NCBI GenBank assembly: GCA_037176725.1
Contig: JAZBRS010000020.1
Span: 103,310,501 to 103,374,500 of the forward strand
DNA from: Posidonia oceanica
Taxonomy: Eukaryota; Streptophyta; Magnoliopsida; Alismatales; Posidoniaceae
Direction of reading: 5' to 3'
Length of the DNA stretch: 64,000 nt
Shown here: positions 22,957 through 36,122 of the stretch, one piece after another
How positions within the stretch are numbered: the stretch's first letter is position 1
Layout: every line of letters begins with the position of its first letter
The notes under the pieces: generated by a model
Databases searched by the model: none
What the model was told of the DNA's origin: nothing
The model's input: the letters and a program-made list of their open reading frames with translations, nothing else
Position numbers and translations under genes: made by a program

Positions 22957-25197
22957 GTGAAACTTTCTTATAAACTTCACAAAAAAGAGATGAAACTTTC
23001 TTTTTCGTTTTAATATTCTTTTTCTTATATCTTTCCTTTCCAATGCCAGGGAGTACTACAAACCAAAAGGAGTTACCCTTTTTGTCTTTTTCTTTTTCTA
23101 ACAAGTTCCCCTTTTATATCTTAGGGCACTCTCTCTCCACTTATTCATTGTTATATCTCTTTTTGTGCACTTTTAGTCCATCTTCTTGTCGTTTTCTTGT
23201 GGCATATGGTGATGAGCTTTTATCTTTTCTCTTCCTACCTTTGTATGTTCTTTATTGTTGTTTAATTTGTGCCCTGCACGTGAGAGCAGTTTATGACTAT
23301 CAAGTAATAATTTATGATGCTGACTTTATGGTAATTATGGATCCTGTCTTCTATATAGATGTATAGTTTTTAATAAGAAGAGAGTGAGTGACTTCAAAAT
23401 TCTCTAGTCAACATCTTTCCACGAAATCATAACAATGGAAAGACAATGTCCACAACATAAATCTTTAAGTTCTCTTTGAGGACTAGGGTTTTTTGAAAAC
23501 TTCTATGACAAGTTTGAATTGAGAGAAATGAAGAAATTTGGAGAAAATGAATGAAAAATTGAGAAGGGAAAGCAACTTCCTACATTTGAATAATTACAAG
23601 TAAAAAGAGAAATAGAGGAAAAGGTCACTAGCTCTAACTTATTCTCTTTAAATAAAGAGAAAATAACTTTCTTATCTTGCATTATTAGTGAATGAAGGAA
23701 AAAAAATACGAAAGATAAGATTACATAAAATAAGATTGCAGTGATGAGTTCCAAAGAAAACTAAAGTGAGAATCTTTTCGTATCTTGAGTTTAAATTTGA
23801 TATATATTTTTTTCAAAAATAGAAGTTAGTTATAGATATTCCTTCACTTTGATTTACTCTTTTTTGTTTCAAATTTATGTATCATTTAAAAAATTAAATA
23901 AGGTTGTTTTAGGTAGTTCATTAATGTCCGTCTACACACCCACCGGCCACCTCTTCTCTTAATATAAGGTTGATTTTCATTTATTCTTTTCTTTCATACT
24001 TTTGTATCAAATCTAGTGAACCTCAAGTTTAACGTTACGAGAGTTATCCCCATGACAGCTAAGTTGAATTAGTTCTTCTTTCCTACTTCAAAAGCATATA
24101 ATATAAATATGAAATTAACTGAATATGAGAATTCTAGTTCAGAAACGTAGATTTCAATTACGTCCAAGTTTCCACACTGCCTTCAAAAGAAACTCACCTT
24201 TTATCTCAAGAACAAAAGGCTTGTCAAGTTCCACATTAAATCCCCATTTTCTCTTTGGAGACCTGGGAAACGACGAGAAGAATGAGAAGAAGAAGAAGAC
24301 GAAAAAAAACTAACATTCACGAAAAGAATCTTCTTTTTGATGGGCCATAAGATGATTAGTTTACGCTTAAACAAAAGAACACAGGTATGCATGGTTGCAA
24401 CATTTGAATATGTAGTCGATTTGGCTAAAATGTGGCAGTCATGTGCCTTCTTCACTGTGGCCACTTCTCAAGGTTCCCATCTTTTTTTTCTTTGGATTAC
24501 CCCATAATGACCCTCTTTTCGTGGATGCTAGTGGTGAATTGTTTAATTGAAATGTTTTAAGTGTCTAGTTAATCGTTTGTGGCAGTAGTTCAATGAGAAT
24601 AGTACTACTAGAAAGGGAGTTGTGATTTGAACCAAGCACATGCTACCCAACAACTATTCTTACGTAATAACACTGCCTGGAAAAGTTGGTGATCAGTGAT
24701 AATGTAACAAAAAATAAAACAGATACAAGCTGAACTAGAGTTCGAAATGAGAAAAACTGTAGTGCCAAGCTAAAGAACTGAACTAATACACTGACCACTT
24801 TCCGTTAGCAGCCTTAGCTTAATTTCATCTCTTTCTTAATCCATTAATCAAGTAGGCTATGAAGTACGGACTGTATACTTAGGGATGTTTTAGACATTCC
24901 TTAATTAGATATGGTGGATCCACTTTAAGGCAACACACACGCATACCTAGTGCACTTTGCACCTGCAATGTATCCATCAACTATACAAGTTTAATAATAC
25001 AAAATTATAAAATATAGAACTATGAAATATTTGTTTTTATACATTTTCTAATGTAATATAAAAATAAGGACCCTAATTAAATATAGGATTATTTTTACAC
25101 TTGGCAGTAGTTGTTCACTTATTTTAAATTTTTTATCATAAAATTAAATGAAAAAAAAGTTAAAGGTCTCAAAATATTATGATATTAAATTTATTAG
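22957..25197. other. AT-rich intergenic DNA
   Basis: No gene, RNA or repeat family was recognised. The longest open frame (23043-23366, plus) is rich in Phe, Leu and Ser with no family signature, as expected from T-rich DNA. Confidence 0.6.
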
Positions 25198-25244
25198 GAT
25201 ATTGTAACGACCCAAGTTGCTACCAATAAAACCTACAGTCTAAT

Positions 25245-25368
25245 AAATTTAAAATTTAATTAAATACAACATTCTTACAACAAACCATTGGGCTAACAAC
25301 AATAACAAATTTAAAATTTAATTAAATACAACATTCTTACAACAAACCACTGGACTAACAACAATATC
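25245..25368. repeat. 62-bp tandem duplication in LTR B
   Basis: The block beginning AAATTTAAAATTTAATTAAA repeats once at a 62-bp offset (25245 and 25307) and is single in copy A. The copies differ by few bases, so the event is specific to this LTR and fairly recent. Confidence 0.85.
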
Positions 25369-26684
25369 AATGCCAGGAACCTGCAGTGGACAGGTACGTG
25401 ACTCCCTCTATATGCACTATACTCCAAACCAACTAATCATCTGCACCTGAAAACCAAACAAGCACACGTGAATGACCTAGAAATCGTCACCCAGCACACA
25501 TCTCGCAAAACCACACGAGAAACTGGCAAAAACCTCAAATACGGCACAACCAGTAAAACCCCAAAATCCGGGTCCACAACAATATAATTAATAAAACACC
25601 CTTCCCAAAGCCCACAAGCTAAAACCAGGGAAGACAGGTGTTTCCTGAAATATAAACACAAAACCACGGCCCACCGGCCCAAAACTTCAAAACCACATAA
25701 AATCCTCCAATCCCTCAGGCTGGGAAAACACTCGACTCACTAGCCAAGACAAGACGGAAATACCTTACAAAACTAAAGCTCAATCAATATAATAGCCCAA
25801 CGGCCCAAAGCTCAAACCAAAGCCACACGCCACAACTAGGCGGGAAAACATCTGGCCTAATACGGTCCAAAACACAGACCACAAACTCACGCCATACACA
25901 GGCAGAAAGTAACTGGCCTAATATGGCCCTAAACAACAGCAAAACTCACTAAACCCAAACTCAGGCAAAGTTCAAGGCCTAATACGGCCAGCAACAACAA
26001 AAACAGTCCCACGGACACAAAATCACAGCTGACCGTATTGTCTGGCGCCAAGCAACCGATCTGGCCTCAAGTAGTAGCCAGGGACTCACCCCTGCAACTC
26101 ATTGCACTGCCACGGACACCTGCCCTGTGGAGGAGTGTGTCCGTCCCGGCATCTCGTCACTAGAGACGCCTCAAAAGCAATCCCTCACCAAGGAAGCTAC
26201 TCACCCCAATTGGGCAAGCTGTTCTCACTCAGGACAAACCACAGGGCACGCCTAATATACGACGACCTCAACTCAGTGCTCCGAACCACTAAATGCTGCA
26301 ACCCCTAAGCTCAGCCGGCACCCAAAACAAGGCAAGTCCCAGTGTCCGTAACAACTAAGGTATCACGTCCAGCTACGCAGGAGTATCATACCTCCCGAGT
26401 CCGCTGCCACGATACCGCTAGGTATGGCCAGCACCCCGACCTCCAAACCTCAACCCAGGCGAAGTGTGCGACACATCAGGAACACCGTCGCATCCCCAAG
26501 TCCAGCCAACACAACTCCTAGGATTTCGGCCACGAAAAACCTCGGCAAAACCATTTCCAAACCATTCATATTTTCCTCAGAAATCTCTTTGAAAACATTT
26601 ATTAAATATCATGAGCTAAAGCACAATAAACCCAAAACCAACCGAAGAAACTACATTAGAAAACAAGCTCGGGAGAGCATTCCA

Positions 26685-27000
26685 GACCAAAATCGGCAGA
26701 CCGATACTCCCACCGGTATACCGAAAATCCCTATTTTGGTGGAACCAAATCCACCGGTCGACCGATCCGCACAGTGATCGGCAAACTGATATCACATCAG
26801 TCGTACTGAAAATTCCTATTTCGGTGGAAATAAATCCACCAGCCGACCGATCGAATCCTGAAAACGGCAGACCGATTAAAATCGGCCAACCGAAATCAGG
26901 TCCTGGCCTAAATCTAACGGCAAAACAGGACATCGATATCACACCGGTGTACCGATTTCCCCAGAAATCGGCAGACCGACCAAAAAGGTCGTGCCGAACC
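26685..27000. repeat. CGGCAGACCGAT / CGGTATACCG array in LTR B
   Basis: Words such as AATCGGCAGACCGAT, CACCGGTATACCGAAAAT, CCACCGGTCGACCGATC and CACCGGTGTACCGATTT recur about ten times. Copies A and C have an unrelated array at this place, while closely similar words occur in the copia element at 56250-56640 and 58640-59110. Confidence 0.75.
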
Positions 27001-28343
27001 AGGACAGGGCAGCCAACTTGAAAACCCAACTTAAAACCCTAAACACCCGAAACCAACTCGGAAACTAGCGTGCCATATACCAGAATCTCCGGAATAAAAC
27101 AAGAAATGCAACCATACCCTCGGTATGGCATTCCGAGGCACGCAACACGAGAAAACACAGGAAATCCAATATTCAAATCATTTTCTATAAAAACCACAAA
27201 ACCATATCAAATCCACGCCAAATCGGACGTACCACACATGCAAACGAGCGTCTCAGCTCGAGCAACACAAATATATCTCAATTGCCTCAATCCGAGACCC
27301 AAAACACCGGAATTCACCGGGAAACCACATAACTAGCATTTAAGTCATCCGGGCCATAATTCGGCCAAAAACCACAATAAATCTCTAAAAATTACCAAAC
27401 TTCTACCATAGCATATAAACATGGCAAGGCACACAATAAAATAATAATCAAGCCATTTGAGAGCATTCACCCTCATCAAACGGCGAAAAATTACATATCA
27501 ACTCAAAAACCTACTAAGCCAATTAAATTCACCTAAATGCATAAAAATCCCTAAAAATTACTGAACTTAAATATAACATACAAATCATTGCAAGGGAAGC
27601 ATGCAAGGGAAATTCTAACATATAAGGGCTCCTAGGGCGAGACGTGTACCTTGAGATAGAGGAACAACCTCCGTCCACCGGTGGTTCACACGCACACCGA
27701 GCACGCCGCTACACCGGGAAGCCGACCGGAGCTCGCTCGCCGCACCACCGGCTGCCACCGCACGTCGACCACCACCACAGCCACCAGCGGAGGAAAGGAA
27801 GAGGAGGAGGAAAGAGGGGACGAAAGGGGAAGAAGGAGGGGAGGAGGAGGAAGAGGAAAGGAAGGAGGGGGAGAGATCGGTGGGGAGAGGGGGAGGAGGA
27901 GAGGTGCTGCTGCCGGCTAGGGGCTAGGGCATCGGGGGAGGAGGGAGGAGGGCACGAGTCGGAGAGGGGGAGGGAGCCGCACGTGAGGGAGGAGGAGAGA
28001 CGCGCGTGGGAAAGGGAGGGGGAGAGGCACGTGAAGGGGAGGTGGGGAGGAAGGAAAGAGAGAGAGGGAAGGAGGGAGAGGGAGAGGGAGAGAGAGAAAG
28101 AGAGAGAGAGAAGAAGGGAGAGAAAGAGAGAGAGATACACAGGGACCAGGTCACAACCTGTCCCACCAACCACCACAAGTAGGAGTCCACCACAACAATA
28201 CGGGTGGAGACCATACAAATCACAGATAGGGCCCATAAACAACTCAAGTGGAACCCACAAGGCCACTAACATCCGACCAAAGCCAAGAAATTCATTAAAC
28301 AAGTATAATTACAAGGAAATAAATTCCCAGGTGTTACAGATAT

Positions 28344-29498
28344 ATATTTAATAGTTTTATAAATATATTTATTTTTCAAAATAATAAAGAATCGATTGTA
28401 ATATGAGCATTTATAAAACACAATATGGATTTCTAAATAACATGCACCATTTGTATAGAAAAAAAGAATAACCTTGTTAATTTAAACATAAACGAAATTT
28501 AAAACTTCATAATAATAATTATATGTCAGAAATATGTTAGGTTTAATCTAGATATGTTTCTAAAGTGTGTAAAACAAAAAATTTTGAATAATCATGTAAT
28601 CCAAAAAATGTTTTGAACTATATATTTCTAAAAGGACATTTCATCTCAATACTTATTTTATATACAATCATCTTATTTTAAAAAATTGTCTTTGAATGGT
28701 ATAATAAAGCATTTTAAATTCATAAATATCATTGACAACCAATGTCTAGTTCCTTTTTACCAAAAAAACATATATATATATTCATGAAGAAGCAGAAAAA
28801 AGGAAAATGAAATTCCTCATGCATATGAGAGAAGCTCAGTGAAAACCTAAGGATGGGGTCAAAGAAGATATTAGTAAAAAAGATAGTGTCTATGACAAAC
28901 TAATTGTTTACATTGAATAATTTTTCACAAATATAATTAATAATGTTACATCATGGCCCAAAAAGATAATAATAAGTTCCACGAAAAAGTAACATAAAAT
29001 AATTATATCACTTGACAATGAATATCTAGAACAAAATGTGAAATTCGGTCCCACAAAACTACAGTAGCGTTAGCACATACATAATTGTAATGCTTCTACA
29101 AGTGAGATTGTGAGAGTGTATTTTCAGTTTTTCAATTTACCATCGATGTGCTTGGACCATCTGTACATAAACTTCATCTATGTCACAATGGAATAAGCAC
29201 TGAAAGATGCAGAAGGAGATAGAAAGACATGATAGAGTGAAAAAAGGTAATAAGAAACTCGTCATGATAGTCATCTACATATCAAAATATCATAAAACAA
29301 TGATAAGAAAAAAAAGTTCAAAGATGTATGATCTCACAGGAAATGATTACAAACTCACATTTGACACCTCAACAACAATTCCATTGATTCATCTCCACAT
29401 AGGAATTCAAACTGCATGTGAGAGAATTAGAGACTTCAAAGTCATACCATCAAGAATTAGAGAATTATCTCAAATACCAACATCATTCTCTGAACTTC
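28344..29498. other. AT-rich intergenic DNA
   Basis: No gene recognised. A 126-codon plus-strand frame at 29207-29587 is Lys/Ile-rich with no family signature; it is probably chance. Confidence 0.55.
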
Positions 29499-29689
29499 TG
29501 TCACGATCCGAACCCAAGGTCCACTTGGTTGGCTCACGATCTGTGATCGTTGTAACACTTGCATTCTTAAATCGTGCAGTTTATTGAACAGAAGGTGCAT
29601 ATTCTGGGCAGGTGTTTCTTACGCGTAATTGAGACATGTATTCTTGACACATTTTCCTAGCGCGAAGCGTCTTTTGCTCGGTTGTGGAT
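29499..29689. other. Junction segment with an LTR-like terminus
   Basis: It opens TGTCACGATCCGAACCC, a form common at the ends of plant Ty3 LTRs, and leads within 190 bp into the RNase H tail of copia 2. It may be a scrap of another LTR or a deletion junction; too short to decide. Confidence 0.3.
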
Positions 29690-32600
29690 CCGAGTTTTTA
29701 TGCAATTGGATTTGTATTCTTGGTCCCATCCTCAATCAACCCACGAATGTGATGATATCTCAACTGGATGTGCTTGGTCCTAGCATAGAATACTGGATTC
29801 TTTGCAAGATGAATGGTACTCTGACTATCATTGAAAAGTGTACTGTTGTCTTGCTTCTTTCACAACTCCTTCAGAAAATTCTTCAACCAAATCATCTCTT
29901 TAGCTGTTTTTGATATTGCCATATATTCTGCTTCAGTGGTTGAGAGAGAAACACTTTTCTGTAGTCTTGACATCCAGCTGACTGCTGTACCTCTTAGAGT
30001 AAAGACATAACCTGTGGTGCTCTTTCTTCCGTCCAAGTCACTATCTAAATCTACATTACAGAAGTCCTGCAAGATCACATCGCTCTTTCTGAAACAGAGT
30101 CCCTTACTTGAGGAGCCTTTCAGATATCGTAAGAGCCACTTTACAGCTTCCCAATGCTTTTTTCCTGACTCTGACATGAATCTACTCACAACTCCCACTG
30201 CATGAGCTATGTCGGGTCTGATACACACCATAGCATACATCACACTTCTAATTGCAGAAGCATATGGTATTTTGAACATGATCTTCTTCTGTCTTTGGTG
30301 ATTGCTTCTTATACAGCTTAAATTAGGTTTCCAAGGGAGTGTCTCTGGGCTTTGCATCATTGAGATTAAACCTGCTTAGCACCTTCTCAATGTACTTTTC
30401 TTCGGACAACACTAGAGTTCCTTCATATCTGTCTCGAATGATTCTCATTCCAAGGATCTGCTTTGCTTCACCTAAGTCCTTCATGTCAAATTCCTTTGAC
30501 ATCTGTTGCTTTAATTTTTTGATCTCACTCATGTTGGATCCTACAACAAGCAGATCATCCACATACAATAACAAGATAATATAGCAGCCATCAAAACTCT
30601 TGAAATAGCAACAAAAGTCCATTTCACATCTTATGAAACCAATGTCACATATGAAGCTATCAAATTTTTTGTACCACTATCTGGGAGCCTGTTTTAAACC
30701 ATAAAGACTTTCTACAAGTTGCATACAAGTTTTTCTTTGCCAGGAACTTTGAAGCAATCAGCTTGTTGCATGTAGATATCCTCGTCCAAGTCTCCATGCA
30801 AGAAGACTGTCTTCACATCTAGCTGTTCTAGATGCAAGTTTTGCGCAGCAACAATACTGAGTACCGATCTAATTGTGGTCATCTTGACTACTGGAGAGAA
30901 CACCTCTATGTAGTCAATGCCTCTTAATTGTTGAAAGCCTTTCACAATCAGTCTGGCCTTGTATCTTTTGGAGCTATCAAGTTCTTCCTTAATTCGGTAC
31001 ACCCATTTGTTCTGTAAGGCTTTCTTTCCTTCTGGTAGGTGAGTCAGCACCCATGTTCTATTCTTTTCTAGGGAGTTCATCTCATCTTTCATGGCTAACT
31101 CCCACTTAACAGAATCTTCTGTTTGTACTGCTTCATTATAGTACTCTAGCTCTCCACCATCTGTCAACAGCAAATAATGCAATGACGGTGAGAAGCGTTG
31201 TGTAGGTCTAGATACTCTCATAGATCTTCTCACATGTGATATGGGAGTAGATGGTTCAGAGTGATCTTCATTAATTTCTGGATTCTCCTGAATTCTTCCA
31301 ACAATATCATCTTCATTGATATCGTCTAACACAGCATTATCACACTTCTGTGGTTGTTTCCCTGCATGGTCAGATTCTACTGCATGTCTATCTTTGTATA
31401 GCATGGTTTCATCAAATGTAACATCCTTATGCCTTATGATTTTTCTATTTTGATCATCCCAAAAACGATAGCCAAAATAATCAGAATCATAACCAATAAG
31501 ATAACATTTTCTAACCTTTGCATCCAACTTATCTCTAGCATTAGGATTTATGTGTACATAAGAAACGCAGCCAAATACTTTCAGATGTGAGAGATTTATC
31601 CTTTCCAATCCATTCCTCTTTAGGGATCTTATATCCCAAAGGAACTGAAGGTCCTCGATTGATCAAATATACTGCTGTATTTATTGCATCTGCCTAGAAG
31701 GTTTTTGAAAAGTCTGCATGCAACCTCATGCTTCTTGCTCTCTTGTTCAAGGTCCTGTTCATTCTTTCAGCAACACCATTCTGCTCTGGTCTTCTAGGGA
31801 CTGTTCTAATCATTCGAATTCTATATCTGCATAGAAATCTTTGAACTCCTAACTGTCATACTCTCCACCATTGTCAAACATCAGACTCTTCACTTTCTGA
31901 CCGGTTTGATTTTCCATCTCAGCTTTCCATCTTTTAAAAGTAGCAAACACATCAAATTTAGTTTTCAAAAAGTAAACCCATACCTTCTGGTGGAGTCATC
32001 AATGAAAGTGACATAATAGCTTGAGCCTCCAAGGGATTTTACAAAAGCTGATCCCCATACGTCAGTATGAACTAACTCCAGCTTTTCTTCCTTTGACATT
32101 TTTACAGTTTTTGAGAAACTGACCCTCTTCTGTTTGCCATAGATGCAGTCCTCACAAAGGCCTAAATCCACTGATTCCAAATTCGGTATTTTTTCTTTTT
32201 ATGTAAGTAGCTTCATTCCCTTTTCACTTATGTGCCCAAGTCTCCTATGCCATAGTCTTGAGTCAACTGAGCAGGCAGCAACTGCAATGGTGTCCTTCTG
32301 TCCTGGTGTCAAATACAGAATTCCTACCTTCTTGCCCCATGCCACAACCATAGCACCCTTGATTATTTTCCATTGTCCTTCTCCGAATACTGTTGTGTAT
32401 CCTTCATCGTCAATCTGACCCATGGAGATTAAGTTCCTCTTAAGATCTAGAACATGTCTGCCTTCTAGTAGTTTCCATAGTCCATTTTCAATCCTTGTGT
32501 GAACTTCATCCTTACCCACGATATCTAGGTAACTATCATCAGCAAGATAGAGTCTTCCATGTTTTATTGCAACATAGTTATGTAGCAAATCCCGACAGTT

Positions 32601-32728
32601 GGTATAGTGAAACGATACACCCGAGTCCATAATTCATGACTCAATAGGACTGTCAACACAGCAAACTAGTGCATCAGCAATGTCTTCACTAGTTGAGTTT
32701 GCAGAATCATCATCCGCGAGTCTGGGGT
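29690..32728 (-). pseudogene. Tork-like Ty1/copia pol fragment (copia 2), LTRs missing
   Basis: Minus-strand order: spacer DDDSANSTSED, protease IMDSGVSFHYTN (near 32635), integrase finger DSRLWHRRLGHISEKG and LCEDCIYGKQKRVSF (32270-32130), integrase core HTDVWGSAFVKSLGG and YYVTFIDDSTRR, RT with QNKWVYRIKEE, KARLIVKGFQQ and the box LLYVDDLLVVGSN (about 30575-30535), and RNase H with DLDSDLDGRKSTTGYVFTL, TEAEYMAIS and, in another frame, FYARTKHIQLRYHHIRG near 29790. There are stops (for example TGA in place of Trp before the protease) and frameshifts near 31960, 31610, 30640 and 29860. Neither LTR nor gag is present. Sequence style (SLGGSSYYVTFIDD, SNMSEIKKLKQQMSKEF) fits the Tork/Tnt1 lineage. 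Confidence 0.88.
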
Positions 32729-35700
32729 TGTAACACTTGGGAATTCATTTTCTTGTAATTATACTTGTTTAATGAATTCCTTGGCTTTGGTCGGATATTA
32801 TTGGCCTTGTAGGCCCCACTTGAGTTGTTGTGGGCCCCATCTGTGGTTTGTGTGGGTCTCCACTGTATTATTGTGGTGGACTCCTACTTGTGGTGGTTGG
32901 TGGGACAGATTGTGATCTGCTCTTTGCTTTCTCTCCCTCTCTTTCTCTCCTTCTCTCCTTCCCCCACCCTCTCCCTCATGTGCTCCTTTCCTTCTCTTCC
33001 CCTCCCCCTCACGCGCGTCTCCCTTCCTCCCCCGCGCGTGTCTCCCCTCTCCCCCACCCACTCGTGCCCTTCCCTCCTCCTCTCCTCCCCCACGCGCTTG
33101 TGCCCTAGCCGGCCAGCGCAGCTCTCCTCTCCCTCTCCCCACCTCCATCTCCCCCTCCTTCCTCTCCCTCCCTCCTCCTTTCCCCTTTCTCCCCCTCCCA
33201 TCCCCTCCTTCCTCTTCCTTTTCCTCCTCTGTCAGTGGTGGCTGTGGTGGTGGCCGACGTGCGGTGGCGACCGACGGTGGTGCGGCGAGCTCCAGTCGTT
33301 GTCCCGGTGGAGCGGCGCTCCCATGTGCGGCGTGTGGAGCTAGATGTGCGTATGGATCGCCGAAGGACGGAGGTTGTCCCTCTGTCCCAAGGTACACGCC
33401 TCGCCAGAGTAGATTAAATATATAGAATTTGATATGCATGTGTCCCTTGCTATGTTTTGTATGTTATATTTGAGTTTGGCAATTTTTAGAGATTTATATG
33501 CATTTAGGCGAATTTATTTGACTTCAGTGAGTTTATGAGTTGAATGTGATTTTCCGCTGTTTGATGAGGTTGTATGCTCTCAAACGGCTTAATTATGATT
33601 TAATTATGTGCCTTGCCATGTTTATATGCTATGGTAAAGGTTTGGTGATTTTTAGAGATTTTCTGTGATTTTTGGCTGAATATATGGCCCAAATGACTTA
33701 AATGTTTATATTGTGATTTCCTGGTGAATTCTGGTGTTTTGGGCCTCGGATCGAGACGATTGTGATATGTTTGTGTTGTTCGAGCTGAAACGCTCGTTTG
33801 CATGTGTTGCACGCTTGATTTGGCGTGGATTTGATAGTGTTTTGGGATTTTAATAAAAAATGAATTGAATATTGAATTTCTGATGTTTTCTTGTGTTGCG
33901 TGCCTCGGAATGCCATATCGAGGATATGGTTGCATTCCTTGTTTTATTCTGGAGATTCCGGTATGTGGCACGCTAGTTTTAAAGTTTGATTCGGACGTTT
34001 GGGGTTTTAAGTTGGCTCTTTAAGTTTTCTAAAATGACTTGGAACGGAGCACCGTTGGTAGAACGGAGTCTCGTTTTCTCCTGGTCTGGAGCACCATTTC
34101 TGGAACAAACCCCCGTTTTCTCCTAATCCGGAGCGCCGTTTTTGGGCAGAACTCCGTTTCCTGTAGAAAAACGGAACATCGGTCCAAAACGGAGCGCCGT
34201 TTCAGTGCAGATTTGTGAGCCTCTGCCATGATCCGGCACTCCGATAAATTTCGGCGTGCCGAATCAGAGGCTGAGTGTTTTCTCAGCAAATGTTTTTTCA
34301 AAGTGGTTTCCTCGGTTGGTTTTGGGGCTTTTTGTGCTTTAACCCATAATATTTGATAAATGTTTTCAAAAAGATTTCTGAGGAAAAATATGAATTATTT
34401 GCAAATGATTTTACCGAGGTTTTCCGTAGTCGAAAACCTGGGAGTCGTGTTGGCTGAACCCGGGGATGCGACGGCGTTCCTGGTGTGTCGCACACTTCGC
34501 CTGGGTTGAGATATAGGGGTCAGAGTGCCAACCGTACCTAATGGAATCGTAGCAACGAACTCGGGAGGTATGATACTCCTACGTAGTTGGACGTGATACC
34601 CTAGTTGTTACGGGCACCGGGACTCGCCTGGTTTTGGATGCTGACTGAGTCTAGGGGTTGGAACCTCTAGTGGTCTGGAGCACTGGTGTTGGCTGAACCT
34701 AGGGGTTGGAGCCTCTAGTGGTTCGGAATACTGAGTTGAGGTCGCTGGATATTAGACGTGTCCTGTGGTTTGTCCTGAGTGAGGACAGCTCACCTAGTTG
34801 GGGTAAGTAGCTTTCCCTGGTGGGAGATCGCTTTTGAGGCGTCTCTAGTGACGAGATGTCGGGACGGACACGCTCCTCTACAGGACGGATGTTCATGACA
34901 GTGCAGTGAGCTGCAGGGGTGAGTCCCTGACTACTGCTTGAGGCCAGATCGGTTGCTTGACGCTAGATAATACGATCAGTTGTGGTTTTGTACCCGTTGG
35001 GCTGTGTTTTGCTTGCTGCTAGCCGTATTAGGCCTTGAACTTCGCCTGAGTTTTGAGCTTTGTGAGTTTTGCTGTTGTTTGAGGCCATATTGGGCCAGTT
35101 GCTTTCCGCCTATGTATGACGTGATATTGTGATTTATATTTTGGACTATATTAGGCTAGATGTTTTTCGCTTAGTTCTAACGTGTGGCTTTGGTTTTGAG
35201 CTTTGGACCGGTGGACCGCTATATTGATTGAGATTTAGATTTACGAGGTATTTCCGCCTTATTTTGGTTGGTGGACCGAGTGTTTTCCCAACCTGAGGAG
35301 TTAGAGGATTTTGAATTGTGCTGAGGTTTTGGATCGGTAGACCGTAGCTTTGTAAATATTTTTGGTAAACACCTGTTTTTCCCAATTTTAGCATGTTAAC
35401 TTTGGGAATGGGGTTTTATGTAATTATATTGCTTGTTGTGAACCCAGATTTTTAAGATTTTACCAGTTGTACCGTAGTTGAGGTTTTCTGTCGGTTTCTC
35501 GCGTGATTTTTTGTGAGGTATGTGCTGGATGACGATTTCTAGATCACTCACGTATGCTTTGTTGGTTTTCAATTGCAGGTACAGATGATTAGCTGGCTTG
35601 CAGTTCTAATGCATATAGTGGAAGTCACGTAGCTGTCCACTGCAGATTCTTGACATAGATATTTGTTGTTTAGTCCAGTGATTTATTGTAATTGTAATAG

Positions 35701-35761
35701 TTAATTAAATTTTAAATTTGTTGGACTTTTGATTTTGTTGGTAGCGACTCGGATCATTACA
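32729..35761 (+). mobile_element. Solo LTR of the Ty3 family in reverse orientation (LTR copy C)
   Basis: It runs TGTAACACTTGGGAATTC to GACTCGGATCATTACA and is the reverse complement of copies A and B over its length. The flanks GGGGT (32724-32728) and GAGGT (35762-35766) look like a 5-bp target duplication with one change. No internal region is attached. It carries the ACGGAGCACCGTTT-type array (34025-34235), like copy A and unlike copy B. Its left flank is copia 2 coding sequence, but copia gag does not resume at its right flank. Confidence 0.85.
34025..34235. repeat. ACGGAGCxCCGTTTT array in LTR C
   Basis: Words such as AACGGAGCACCGTT, AACGGAGTCTCGTTTTCTCC, GGAGCGCCGTTTTT and AACGGAGCGCCGTTTC alternate with CTGGTCTGGAGC-like spacers. 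It lies at the same LTR position as 6145-6330. Confidence 0.7.
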
Positions 35762-35766
35762 GAGGT

Positions 35767-35984
35767 TCAACATAATCAGACTTTACAACCCAATATGAAC
35801 AAGTTCACATGTTTTTCACTGAGATGCAGAATGCAAGATATCATGAAAAGGAAGTATCTTTGTGGAGGTTTGGAGAAATGAATTGCCTATAGGATATACC
35901 AAGAAATGCACCAGAATGCACATTAATTTCTCAAATAAATCCATGTTGAGAAAGAACTCGACAGAATGACAGCACAATTCCCTG
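35767..35984. other. Short unassigned segment right of LTR C
   Basis: It has no copia gag similarity although the left flank of LTR C is copia protease. No gene recognised. It ends at CTG just before CACTACTTTTTCTGAGG, the possible transposon end at 35985. Confidence 0.4.
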
Positions 35985-36122
35985 CACTACTTTTTCTGAG
36001 GACCTCTGTTGTTAATTTCAGAAGACATTTATATGTCTTGGTTGATTCCAGTCTAACAGGTCTCTGAACATGTTGACATTTTATTACAGAAAGCAGTAAA
36101 AGAATAAAGGTCATACTAATAC

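Larger units (their letters stand above)
25203..28338 (-). mobile_element. Solo LTR of the Ty3 family (LTR copy B), 3.14 kb
   Basis: It runs from TGTAACGACCC to CCAGGTGTTACA on the plus strand and is flanked by a perfect 5-bp target duplication GATAT (25198-25202 and 28339-28343). There is no internal region, so it is a solo LTR left by LTR-LTR recombination. It is homologous to 4611-7680 in the same orientation, sharing for example the AATGCCAGGAACCTGCAGTG block near the start and the purine tract at about 27780-28130. Two differences from copy A stand out: a 62-bp duplication near its start and a different palindromic array at 26685-27000. Long frames over the purine tract are compositional. 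Confidence 0.93.

Noticed and set aside
27644..28351. 235-codon plus-strand frame in LTR B and its antisense partners
   Set aside because: Same low-complexity purine tract as in LTR A; Arg/Glu/Gly-rich translation with no domain.
29207..29587. 126-codon plus-strand frame between LTR B and copia 2
   Set aside because: Lys/Ile-rich translation without family motifs; it crosses into the LTR-like junction segment.
32798..33439. 213-codon frame in LTR C
   Set aside because: The same LTR tract in the opposite orientation; not conserved as protein among copies.
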